From the NCBI GenBank assembly GCA_028277515.1, contig JANQGC010000295.1:1-13460 (forward strand): a stretch of DNA of 13,460 bases, given 5' to 3'. Positions 6,665-12,899 of the stretch are shown here, piece after piece. The notes below the pieces were generated by a model that saw nothing but the letters and a program-made list of their open reading frames with translations, was not told the DNA's origin and made no database searches. The first letter of the stretch is position 1. Each line of letters opens with the position of its first letter. A program made the translations under genes and the position numbers. This DNA comes from Anaerolineae bacterium (GTDB lineage: Bacteria > Chloroflexota > Anaerolineae > Promineifilales > Promineifilaceae).

Positions 6665-8217
6665 GAGCAATTGCAAAGAGGGTTATTTTCAGAGCAAGAC
6701 TTCCTCGCGTCCTGATTGAAGTGGCCTTACTTGGGACACTACTGGTGGCCGTTTTACCTGGCGCGATTAAGCAACCGCCGGCGAATGAGTTAACCTTGGA
6801 GGGCTTCCTGATCACCTATTCATGCGGGTTGTGGGGCGCGCTACGCTTGAAGAAAGAGGCGCGAACCGCTACCAGGTTTCTGGCAGCCTTCGCTGTAGGC
6901 GCTGCTGCTTGTGTGGGATTGCTTGCCGCAATCTTGTTGCTTGACAACTGGTCATTGCTATTCCAAGATGAATTGGGACCGATCAGACTGCTGCTGATCT
7001 TTTTAATGACCAGCATCATGTATGGTATTTTCCGTGCCGGTCTACTACTCTGGCAGCGTTGGAATCGCATGCGCAAAAAGCGACTGATCTGGTCTTTTAC
7101 CCATATTCAATTGCTGATCGTGCTTTTTTTGGCGGCGGCGGGAACCACCGTGTTCATAATATACACGATCTTGCAAATCGGCTTGCAAGGCGAGTCGCTC
7201 AATTCGCTGCGCTCCTCCGTGCTTAATGTCGCCAACGAGGTGCTTCCTGTCTTAAGTGGTGTCATCATCACCATGATTTTCTTATTACTGATTTTGATTC
7301 CTCCCCTTGCCTTTTTGTCTTACCTCCTGGTCCGTGGCACCATAACGCGGTTGGAAGATCTGGCTGCAGGCACGGCCGCATTGCGTCAAGGCGACCTATC
7401 GATCAGAATCGAAGTCAGTGGTGAAGATGAAGTTGCTCAATTGCAAGGTGATTTCAATAAGATGGCCACTGATCTGGAACAGGCTATTGCCGATTTGGAG
7501 CAAGAGCGCGATAGAGTGGCGGGATTGCTGCGTGTACAACATGAATTAACGGCGGCCGTTTCCCATGAATTGCGTACACCCGTGGCCACTATTCAAGGTT
7601 ACCTGGAACCGGCTCTAACCAACACGGAAGCGCTGCCTGATCCGGATGTCCACAATAATCTGGCGATCATCCAAACCGAAATCACGCGACTTCAAAAGCT
7701 GATCGACGATCTATTTGCTCTATCCCGAGCAGAAATGGAACAGTTGACATTGAACGCTGAGCCTACCGATGTTGCCGCAATTGCCGGCCGGATTGTCGAT
7801 GTGTGGCGGCCCTTATCCTGGCGTCAGAGGCGAGTTGAAGTCATATGCCGGCCGGAACCAGGTGAACATATGGCCCTGGTTGATGTTAACCGGCTAATGC
7901 AAATCTTGACCAATCTTGTGCACAATGCTGTGCGCCATACGCCGCCTGGGGGCATTGTGGTGGTGGTAATCAGTTCTGACAATGAATGTGTCGCGATCAG
8001 CGTCAGGGACACAGGAGAAGGAATTGCTGCGCAAGATTTACCGCACGTTTGGGAACCCTTCTTTCGTGGTGGCGGGAACGGCCGTAATAATGATGACCGA
8101 TCGGGATTAGGCTTAGCACTGGTGAAAGCTATGACTCTGGCCATGGGTGGTGATGTACAAGTCGAGAGCCAGGTCCGCCAAGGAAGTAGTTTCGACGTGC
8201 GGCTGCCGCGATCATGA
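6661..8217 (+). CDS. Membrane sensor histidine kinase (HAMP, HisKA, HATPase)
   Basis: A 518-residue kinase. The first 230 residues contain about six hydrophobic segments (roughly 18-35, 43-62, 70-98, 100-127, 140-165, 190-225) with no large extracytoplasmic domain, so the signal is probably sensed within or at the membrane. A HAMP linker follows (RGTITRLEDLAAGTAALRQG...), then a short coiled segment, the phospho-acceptor motif SHELRTP with His302, an N box with NLVHNAVRHTP, a G1 box DTGEGI, an F box with WEPFF, and a G2 box SGLGLALVK. All catalytic motifs are intact. Its start overlaps the regulator stop by 4 bases. Intramembrane-sensing kinases next to ABC exporters often respond to cell-envelope stress or antimicrobial compounds; that role is inferred from context. 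Confidence 0.92.
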   Translation: MRAIAKRVIFRARLPRVLIEVALLGTLLVAVLPGAIKQPPANELTLEGFLITYSCGLWGALRLKKEARTATRFLAAFAVGAAACVGLLAAILLLDNWSLLFQDELGPIRLLLIFLMTSIMYGIFRAGLLLWQRWNRMRKKRLIWSFTHIQLLIVLFLAAAGTTVFIIYTILQIGLQGESLNSLRSSVLNVANEVLPVLSGVIITMIFLLLILIPPLAFLSYLLVRGTITRLEDLAAGTAALRQGDLSIRIEVSGEDEVAQLQGDFNKMATDLEQAIADLEQERDRVAGLLRVQHELTAAVSHELRTPVATIQGYLEPALTNTEALPDPDVHNNLAIIQTEITRLQKLIDDLFALSRAEMEQLTLNAEPTDVAAIAGRIVDVWRPLSWRQRRVEVICRPEPGEHMALVDVNRLMQILTNLVHNAVRHTPPGGIVVVVISSDNECVAISVRDTGEGIAAQDLPHVWEPFFRGGGNGRNNDDRSGLGLALVKAMTLAMGGDVQVESQVRQGSSFDVRLPRS

Positions 8218-8218
8218 C

Positions 8219-8273
8219 TTGCGACAGAATTGCGACAATTTAACGATACAGGGGCGACAAAGGGGCGCTAATC
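8219..8273 (+). promoter_or_regulatory. Array of 11-bp direct repeats, probable response-regulator binding site
   Basis: Five consecutive 11-bp units starting at 8219, 8230, 8241, 8252 and 8263. Units 1, 2 and 4 carry GCGACA at the same phase (TTGCGACA, TTGCGACA, GGGCGACA); units 3 and 5 are weaker (TAACGATA, GGGCGCTA). An 11-bp period is typical of OmpR/PhoB-family sites. The array begins two bases after the kinase stop codon and ends at the -35 position of the putative ABC promoter. Confidence 0.6.
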
Positions 8274-8285
8274 TTTTCCTATATT
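8257..8285 (+). promoter_or_regulatory. Probable activator-dependent promoter of the ABC exporter genes
   Basis: TATATT (8280-8285) is a good -10 box, but the base pairs 17 bp upstream (ACAAAG, 8257-8262) do not match a -35 box and instead fall within the 11-bp repeats. This arrangement suits activation by the regulator in place of a -35 element. It lies 72 bp before the ATPase start. Confidence 0.45.
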
Positions 8286-8356
8286 AAAATGTTCAGCAGT
8301 TTAGCAAATAGACCAACTGGGTTTGTGAATTGCTGCTACGGAAAAGGAAAAGATTT

Positions 8357-9325
8357 ATGAGTAACTCCAATGATCTGGCGATCGCCACCGAGGGATTGGG
8401 CAAATCTTATGCTGAGATTATCGCCCTGCAAGCATTAGACTTGCAAGTTCCCAGGCATTCCATCTTCGGTTTCTTAGGTCCCAACGGGGCTGGAAAAACG
8501 ACGACGATCAAACTACTGTTAGGCTTGTCCCGGCCGACAACGGGCAAGGCCCGCGTATTTGGGTTGGATATTGCCCAAGATAGCCTCAATATCCGCCGGC
8601 GGGTCGGCTACCTACCCCAGGAACCGCGATATTTCGATTACATGACGGCCCGACAAACGTTGGAATTTGCCTTGCGATTCTATTACAGTGGACCAAAGTC
8701 GGAGCTAAACAAGCGCATTACTGAATCCCTGGATTTGGTGGGCCTGGCCGACAAGGCCGACCGGCCCGTGAAGGGTTTTTCGGGCGGCGAAAAGCAGCGC
8801 TTGGGAATCGCCCAGGCCCAGGTTCACCTTCCGGACTTGCTGATATTGGACGAGCCGGCGGCCAATCTAGATCCGATGGGGCGACGCAATGTATTACAGG
8901 CAATGGAGCGATTGCGAGAACGAAGCACCATCTTTTATTCCACCCATATCCTAGATGATGTGCAGCGAGTCAGCGACGCGGTCGCTATTTTAAATGATGG
9001 CCAATTGGTGGCCCAGGCCCCCATAGACGAAATGCTAACCGGAACTGGGGACATGGTTTATGTGGTTTCCTTGAGAGGTGATGTGCATCCAATATACGAA
9101 CGCATTTCTACTAGGCCGTGGGTATCGACCATCCAAACCAGGGTAGCGAATGGTCTATCACGCTGGCAAATCCACGTAACCGACGCCGGTGCGGCCGAAT
9201 CACAGTTACTGTCTTTGTTGATGAGTGATGACGCTGTAAATGTGGTCGAATTTGGTCGTCAAAAACAAGACCTGGAAGATGTGTTTGTCGATCTTGTGAT
9301 TGGAGGGACAGATGATCGCAACTAG
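8357..9325 (+). CDS. ABC exporter ATP-binding protein (CcmA/NatA type)
   Basis: A 322-residue ATPase with Walker A GPNGAGKTT (Lys47), signature FSGGEKQ (141-147), Walker B LLILDEP (Glu166) and switch His197 in STHILDD. About 90 residues after the ABC domain form the C-terminal extension common in ATPases that pair with ABC-2 permeases. I chose ATG 8357, which follows AAAGGAAAAG, over an in-frame TTG at 8330. The permease start lies 14 bases before this gene's stop, so the two are coupled. Export of a drug, antimicrobial peptide, ion or lipid is the usual role of such pairs; control by the adjoining two-component system suggests an envelope-stress or resistance function. The substrate cannot be named. 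Confidence 0.9.
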   Translation: MSNSNDLAIATEGLGKSYAEIIALQALDLQVPRHSIFGFLGPNGAGKTTTIKLLLGLSRPTTGKARVFGLDIAQDSLNIRRRVGYLPQEPRYFDYMTARQTLEFALRFYYSGPKSELNKRITESLDLVGLADKADRPVKGFSGGEKQRLGIAQAQVHLPDLLILDEPAANLDPMGRRNVLQAMERLRERSTIFYSTHILDDVQRVSDAVAILNDGQLVAQAPIDEMLTGTGDMVYVVSLRGDVHPIYERISTRPWVSTIQTRVANGLSRWQIHVTDAGAAESQLLSLLMSDDAVNVVEFGRQKQDLEDVFVDLVIGGTDDRN

Positions 9326-10091
9326 TAATTTGAATGAAGTACGAAAACAAGGCTGGAGGAGTGGTTTAAATAACTTGTTCCGCCAGGAAAGCAAAAGATG
9401 GTGGGGGACGACCCGTTGGTTGAAATACACTGTCGTTTGGGTGTTTTTAGCCAATAGCATCCCTTTAATCATCTTTTTTGATGGGAATGTACCCAGCGCC
9501 GATGAAGTGCTGCAACTGTTTACGATCATGATCATGCTCGTCTCAATTGTTGGTGTAATCATTGTGATGCAAGGTGTCGTTGTGGGTGAGAAGCGCTCAG
9601 GCGTTGTGGCCTGGCTGTTGTCAAAACCGGTTTCTCGACCCGCTTACATTCTGTCGCGACTCATGGCAACAGGACTGGCAGCTTTGCTGATCATGTTGCT
9701 CTTTCCCGCTATCGCCGGCTATGCAATGATGACGCAAATTGGGGGATATGATATTGATATCCGCTCCCTTGGGTTAGCAATGGGCATAGCGGCCGTGTTC
9801 ATGGTGTTTCTCTTGTCGTTGACATTAATGTTGGGTATCGTCTTCAACAGCCGCGCCCCCGTCATCGGCATCCCCATGGCGTTACTCATGTTTGCTGAAT
9901 TTTACGAAGGGCTCCTGGAGCGTTATCTACCCGGGCTGCTCGACTACGATCCCATGTTTTTGCTCGATCTGGCTCAATCCGTAGCCTTAGGGACGCCCAT
10001 GCGGTCAATCATTCCCCTCATGGCCACGGCCGTATGGTCGCTTCTCCTCATCGTTTTGGCCATCTGGCGGTTCAATCGCGAAGAGTTCTGA
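9312..10091 (+). CDS. ABC-2 family exporter permease
   Basis: A 259-residue membrane protein with about six spans: a cytoplasmic N-terminus containing LFRQESKRWWGTTRW, a first span near residue 35, a second near 75, the motif GEKRSGVVAWLLSKPVSRPAYILSR (92-116, a conserved cytoplasmic helix of this family), then four further spans ending in FNREEF. It is the membrane partner of the ATPase just upstream. I start it at ATG 9312, preceded by GGAGGG (9302-9307), overlapping the ATPase gene by 14 bases; the TTG at 9300 is less likely. No clear terminator follows. Confidence 0.85.
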   Translation: MIATSNLNEVRKQGWRSGLNNLFRQESKRWWGTTRWLKYTVVWVFLANSIPLIIFFDGNVPSADEVLQLFTIMIMLVSIVGVIIVMQGVVVGEKRSGVVAWLLSKPVSRPAYILSRLMATGLAALLIMLLFPAIAGYAMMTQIGGYDIDIRSLGLAMGIAAVFMVFLLSLTLMLGIVFNSRAPVIGIPMALLMFAEFYEGLLERYLPGLLDYDPMFLLDLAQSVALGTPMRSIIPLMATAVWSLLLIVLAIWRFNREEF

Positions 10092-10360
10092 TCTAGCCAG
10101 GATGTGCATCACTTCTGTGGATGGCATCAATTCCATCGCCAAGATTCCTTCGTTGGCCACTTATTGTTTCGCCATGGATGATCAGGCCCAGTACGGTAAG
10201 GTAGCTTGTTTCAGCATTCCTGCTTTCCGGATTTTCCTCCGATAGTAATCCCGCAGCTTTCAGTTTGGCAAAGGTCAGCGGTTCGGTTGCGATTGTTTCA
10301 TTAGCTTGTCCGGCTGAAGATTGCTTCAGATACCGTTGCCTTTGTTAATGGGCCATATGG
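10092..10360. other. 269-bp gap with no supported gene
   Basis: No convincing + strand gene. On the minus strand an open frame of 84 codons runs from 10344 to a stop at 10093-10095. It has no ATG/GTG/TTG start of useful length, and its translation (for example TFAKLKAAGLLSEENPESRN) is protein-like but unrecognised. It may be a decayed gene fragment or chance. Confidence 0.4.
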
Positions 10361-10372
10361 GCAAACTGGCTC

Positions 10373-10401
10373 TTGACATCTAGCAGCAAGTCTGGCACAA
10401 T
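10373..10401 (+). promoter_or_regulatory. Sigma-70-type promoter of the CMD gene
   Basis: A perfect -35 box TTGACA (10373-10378), a 17-bp spacer and CACAAT (10396-10401) as -10 box. Transcription would start near 10408, at the edge of the palindrome at 10410-10436, so a bound repressor would block it. The -35 box survives in copy A, but the -10 box does not. Confidence 0.6.
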
Positions 10402-10409
10402 GTTAACAA

Positions 10410-10436
10410 GTTAACTGTCAACTGTTGACAGTTAAC
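10410..10436 (+). promoter_or_regulatory. 27-bp perfect palindrome, probable operator
   Basis: Arms GTTAACTGTCAAC and GTTGACAGTTAAC pair perfectly around a single central T (10423). A third GTTAAC lies just upstream (10402-10407). Its place, directly downstream of the -10 box, is that of a repressor site for a dimeric regulator. The regulator is not encoded in this window. Confidence 0.65.
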
Positions 10437-10473
10437 AGTTGTACTTGATACCCAATTAGAGGTTTAAAAATCT

Positions 10474-11301
10474 ATGCCGCTGATGCGATTGCTAGAGGAA
10501 AGTGAGACATCCGATCAAGTGCGGAAAATCTTCAAGATTGCCGTCAGGCGCCAGCGTAAGGTTTTTGGTCTTGACGAGCCGGCTTATCTCTGGCGCTCAA
10601 TGGCAAGATTACCCGACTATCTGGAGGCGAACTTCGACCGCTTGCGGGCTATTATGCTCCGTTCAAAGTTATCCCCTTCTATGCGTGAAGCAATTGCTTC
10701 TGCTGTTTCCATTATTAACGTTTGTCACTACTGAATTGAATCACATGTCGTCGCCGGGATGCGACTGGGATGGACGGAAGAAGGGGTAACGGAATTAGTT
10801 GGGGTAACGGAACATGTCACCGGCCTCAACAAAGTCGCTATGGGCTTGTTAATTGAACCCGACATCGGCCGACAAGTCGACGATAGCTCCGCTTCCTTAG
10901 TGGGTCTGGCTGCGCCGGAAGGAGAACTGAGGGAGTTATTCGATGAAATCCAACAGACAGAGCAACGACGATTGGGCGTGATGTGGATACCCAATTTTTG
11001 GCGTGTCCTGGGCTTAAATCACCCTTATCTGAAAGCGACATGGAAGAAAGACCAATTTCTCATGGCGGAGGACGGGGCGCTTGATGCCGACATAAAGTGG
11101 GCCATAGGCTTGGCTGTGTCCATGACCAACGGTTGCCGTTACTTCATTGAATACTATGCGCGCGCCTTTCGGCAACGCGGCTTTGACGATGACGCGATCC
11201 TACAAGTGGCCGCGGTCGTTGATCTTTATAACTCCTATAACAAAGTGGCCGATGGCTTCTTGATCACGTCCGAGGAGGCTGTCAAACAACAATTAGGCTG
11301 A
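10474..11301 (+). CDS. Two-domain AhpD/CMD-family protein with in-frame TGA at the redox site (candidate selenoprotein)
   Basis: Read through one TGA (10732-10734), this is a continuous 275-codon frame ending TGA 11299-11301. The AhpD/carboxymuconolactone-decarboxylase fold occurs twice (about 1-120 and 125-275). In domain 1, Glu72, Cys84, codon 87 (TGA) and His91 reproduce the spacing of AhpD's Glu118, Cys130, Cys133 and His137, and the surrounding residues VCHY-TGA-IESH match the family motif ExxxxxxxxxxxCxxCxxxH. The TGA thus stands for the resolving cysteine, which fits selenocysteine (CxxU), probably for thiol-dependent peroxide or disulfide reduction. Domain 2 has Cys221 but Phe224 for the second Cys and Tyr228 for the His, so it is probably inactive. 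The ribosome-binding site AGAGG precedes ATG 10474; the ATG at 10759 has none, so a separate downstream gene is unlikely. The alternative is a gene broken by a point mutation. Confidence 0.7.
10732..10765 (+). promoter_or_regulatory. Candidate bacterial SECIS: UGA plus downstream hairpin
   Basis: After the TGA, GTCGC (10750-10754) pairs with GCGAC (10761-10765) around the loop CGGGAT, with a G at loop position 2. The loop begins 20 bases after the TGA, within the range known for bacterial SECIS elements, which need a short stem and a G near the start of the loop to bind SelB. The stem is only 5 perfect base pairs and its lower part pairs poorly. Confidence 0.45.
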
Positions 11302-11383
11302 TATGGTGTGACGCTCAAGTAGAAACAGTTATTAGAGGTTGTTGATATTGTTCAGTGGCCGTACAAAAAAGGAGAAGCGTGAG

Positions 11384-12751
11384 ATGATAATTCGTAATTT
11401 TAGTCGGGATGATCGAAGATGGTGGCACTCGGTCCTTGTTTATACTGTTTTCTTCATTTCCTTGTTGTTTTTTGTTGCTTGCGACGGTGCAGCGATTGAG
11501 GAGCCTGCGGCAACAGCAGATGCCGCCGTTGCAACTGAGTCGGTGCCTACGCCGGAGCAACAACCCACAGAACCGGCCGCAGAACCCACAGAACCGGCCG
11601 AAGAACCTACTGAGAGTGCAGCCGCAGAGCCTACCGCGGAAGCAGTAGATGAGCAGATGATCAAAATTGGTGTTCTCAATCCTACCACAGGTATCCTGGC
11701 ATTCTTCGGCGAGCAAGTGAACGAGGGCATTCAACTCTACTTTGATTCCCTGGGTAACGAGGTTGCCGGCACGCCTGTCGAACTGATCTTTGCCGACACG
11801 GCCGGTGATCCGCAGCAGGCGCTCGACCAGGCGCGACGGCTGGTGCAACAGGAAGAAGTTGATTTCCTTTTGGGTATTGTCAATTCAGGCGTGGTGGTTC
11901 CGATGGCCCAGTTTGCCCAGGAGGAAGAAACCCCGTTGATCATTGCCGTCGGGGGTGCAGCATCGGCGACCGGTCCGGAGCGCAGCCCTTTCGTCTTTCG
12001 CACTGGGATGGCCAATGGCCAGCAGGATCGTGTCCTTGGTTGGTACGCAGTCAACGAGCTAAATTTGACTCGTGCCGCCACTTTTGCCTGGGACTTTTTA
12101 GCTGGTGAAGAGCGTGTCAACGCGTTTAGCGATACGTTCACAGCGGCCGGCGGTGAGATTGTCGACCAGCAAAAACCTCCGTTAGGGACCGTTGATTATG
12201 GTCCTTTTATCAGCCAGGTTGACCCAGAGAGCGTCGATGTGATCTATAGTTTCTTTTCCGGACCGGGCGGCGTCGCTTTTGTACAACAGATGGAGCAGTT
12301 TGGTTTGACGCCTGGACTCCAGATCGTCGAACCTGGCTTTATGGCCTCACCTGAAGCGTTGGAAGCGATGGGCGACGCAGCCTCAGGCATCGTTCAGGCG
12401 GCCCCTTATACGGCCGTCATCGATAATCCGGAGAACGAAAACTTTCTCGCCCTCTATGACGAGACGTTTGGTGGCGTACCCGATTATTATGTTGAAGAAG
12501 GATATCTAGCGGCCAATGCGGCCAGCCTGGCTCTGGAAGCGATTGGCGGCAACATGAGTGAGCAGCAGCCGTTCCTGGATGCATTAGCAGAACTCCAATT
12601 TGAAGGGCCGAGCGGCACCGTTTCCTTCGATGATCATGGGCAAGCCATTCGGGACGTCTACCTCGTCGAGGTTGTTGCTCAAGATGGCGGAGGTCTTGGC
12701 TATGAGGTGCTCGACTCCGTTGTCGATGTCTCTCAAGAGTGGACACCATAA
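11384..12751 (+). CDS. Branched-chain-amino-acid-type ABC substrate-binding lipoprotein (first of two)
   Basis: A 455-residue exported lipoprotein. A basic N-terminus, a hydrophobic stretch (VLVYTVFFISLLFFVAC) and a lipobox with Cys at about residue 33 direct it to the membrane surface. A flexible linker rich in Pro, Glu, Thr and Ala follows, to about residue 85. The rest is a type 1 periplasmic-binding fold of the LivJ class: IKIGVLNPTTG, then GEQVNEGIQLYFD, DTAGDPQQALDQARRLV, and FVFRTGMAN. This class binds amino acids, amides, or other small molecules. AAAAAAGGAG lies 9 bases before ATG 11384, which I prefer to the TTG at 11339. No transporter membrane genes are visible yet; they may follow the second copy. 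The ligand is unknown. Confidence 0.87.
   Translation: MIIRNFSRDDRRWWHSVLVYTVFFISLLFFVACDGAAIEEPAATADAAVATESVPTPEQQPTEPAAEPTEPAEEPTESAAAEPTAEAVDEQMIKIGVLNPTTGILAFFGEQVNEGIQLYFDSLGNEVAGTPVELIFADTAGDPQQALDQARRLVQQEEVDFLLGIVNSGVVVPMAQFAQEEETPLIIAVGGAASATGPERSPFVFRTGMANGQQDRVLGWYAVNELNLTRAATFAWDFLAGEERVNAFSDTFTAAGGEIVDQQKPPLGTVDYGPFISQVDPESVDVIYSFFSGPGGVAFVQQMEQFGLTPGLQIVEPGFMASPEALEAMGDAASGIVQAAPYTAVIDNPENENFLALYDETFGGVPDYYVEEGYLAANAASLALEAIGGNMSEQQPFLDALAELQFEGPSGTVSFDDHGQAIRDVYLVEVVAQDGGGLGYEVLDSVVDVSQEWTP
11564..11605 (+). repeat. Two tandem 21-bp repeats in the lipoprotein linker
   Basis: Two adjacent 21-bp units, identical except for one base (C to A in the second), each encoding the seven-residue PTEPAAE or PTEPAEE. 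A third, decayed unit encodes PTESAAA. Such tandem units can expand and contract by slippage, changing the tether length. Confidence 0.8.
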
Positions 12752-12829
12752 CGATTGGCATAGGAAACGACGAATGCTGCACTTATGGAATTTAACAGCA
12801 GGTATTAAGGAGTAGTCGTTAACTTTTGG

Positions 12830-12848
12830 GCCTGGTAGAAAGCCAGGC
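12830..12848 (+). terminator. Hairpin between the two lipoprotein genes
   Basis: GCCTGGT (12830-12836) pairs with GCCAGGC (12842-12848, one T-G pair) around AGAAA, followed by the modest T-rich TCGTCTTT. It could be a weak terminator or attenuator in the 148-bp gap between the paralogous genes. No gene was seen in this gap. Confidence 0.4.
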
Positions 12849-12899
12849 TCGTCTTTGATGGTAATGATCGGTTTTGTAGAGTTGTTGAGGAGGAACATG

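Larger units (their letters stand above)
10361..10701 (+). repeat. Repeat copy B (341 bp): full promoter region and 5' end of the CMD gene
   Basis: Counterpart of 5508-5796, 52 bp longer because of the segment between TAGCAG and the second AACAG (about 10387-10438). That segment holds the -10 box and the large palindrome. The match ends just after the perfect palindrome GAAGCAATTGCTTC (10687-10700). Confidence 0.9.

Noticed and set aside
10093..10344. A minus-strand gene of 84 codons
   Set aside because: It has no usable start codon or ribosome-binding site and no recognised motif; kept only as a possible gene remnant.
5508..10701. A composite transposon bounded by the two repeats
   Set aside because: The repeats contain a promoter and part of a gene, not a transposase or terminal inverted repeats, and no target-site duplication was seen.
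10759..11301. A separate gene starting at ATG 10759
   Set aside because: No ribosome-binding site precedes it, it would begin inside the middle of a CMD domain without the catalytic helix, and it is in the same frame as 10474-10734 with only one TGA between.
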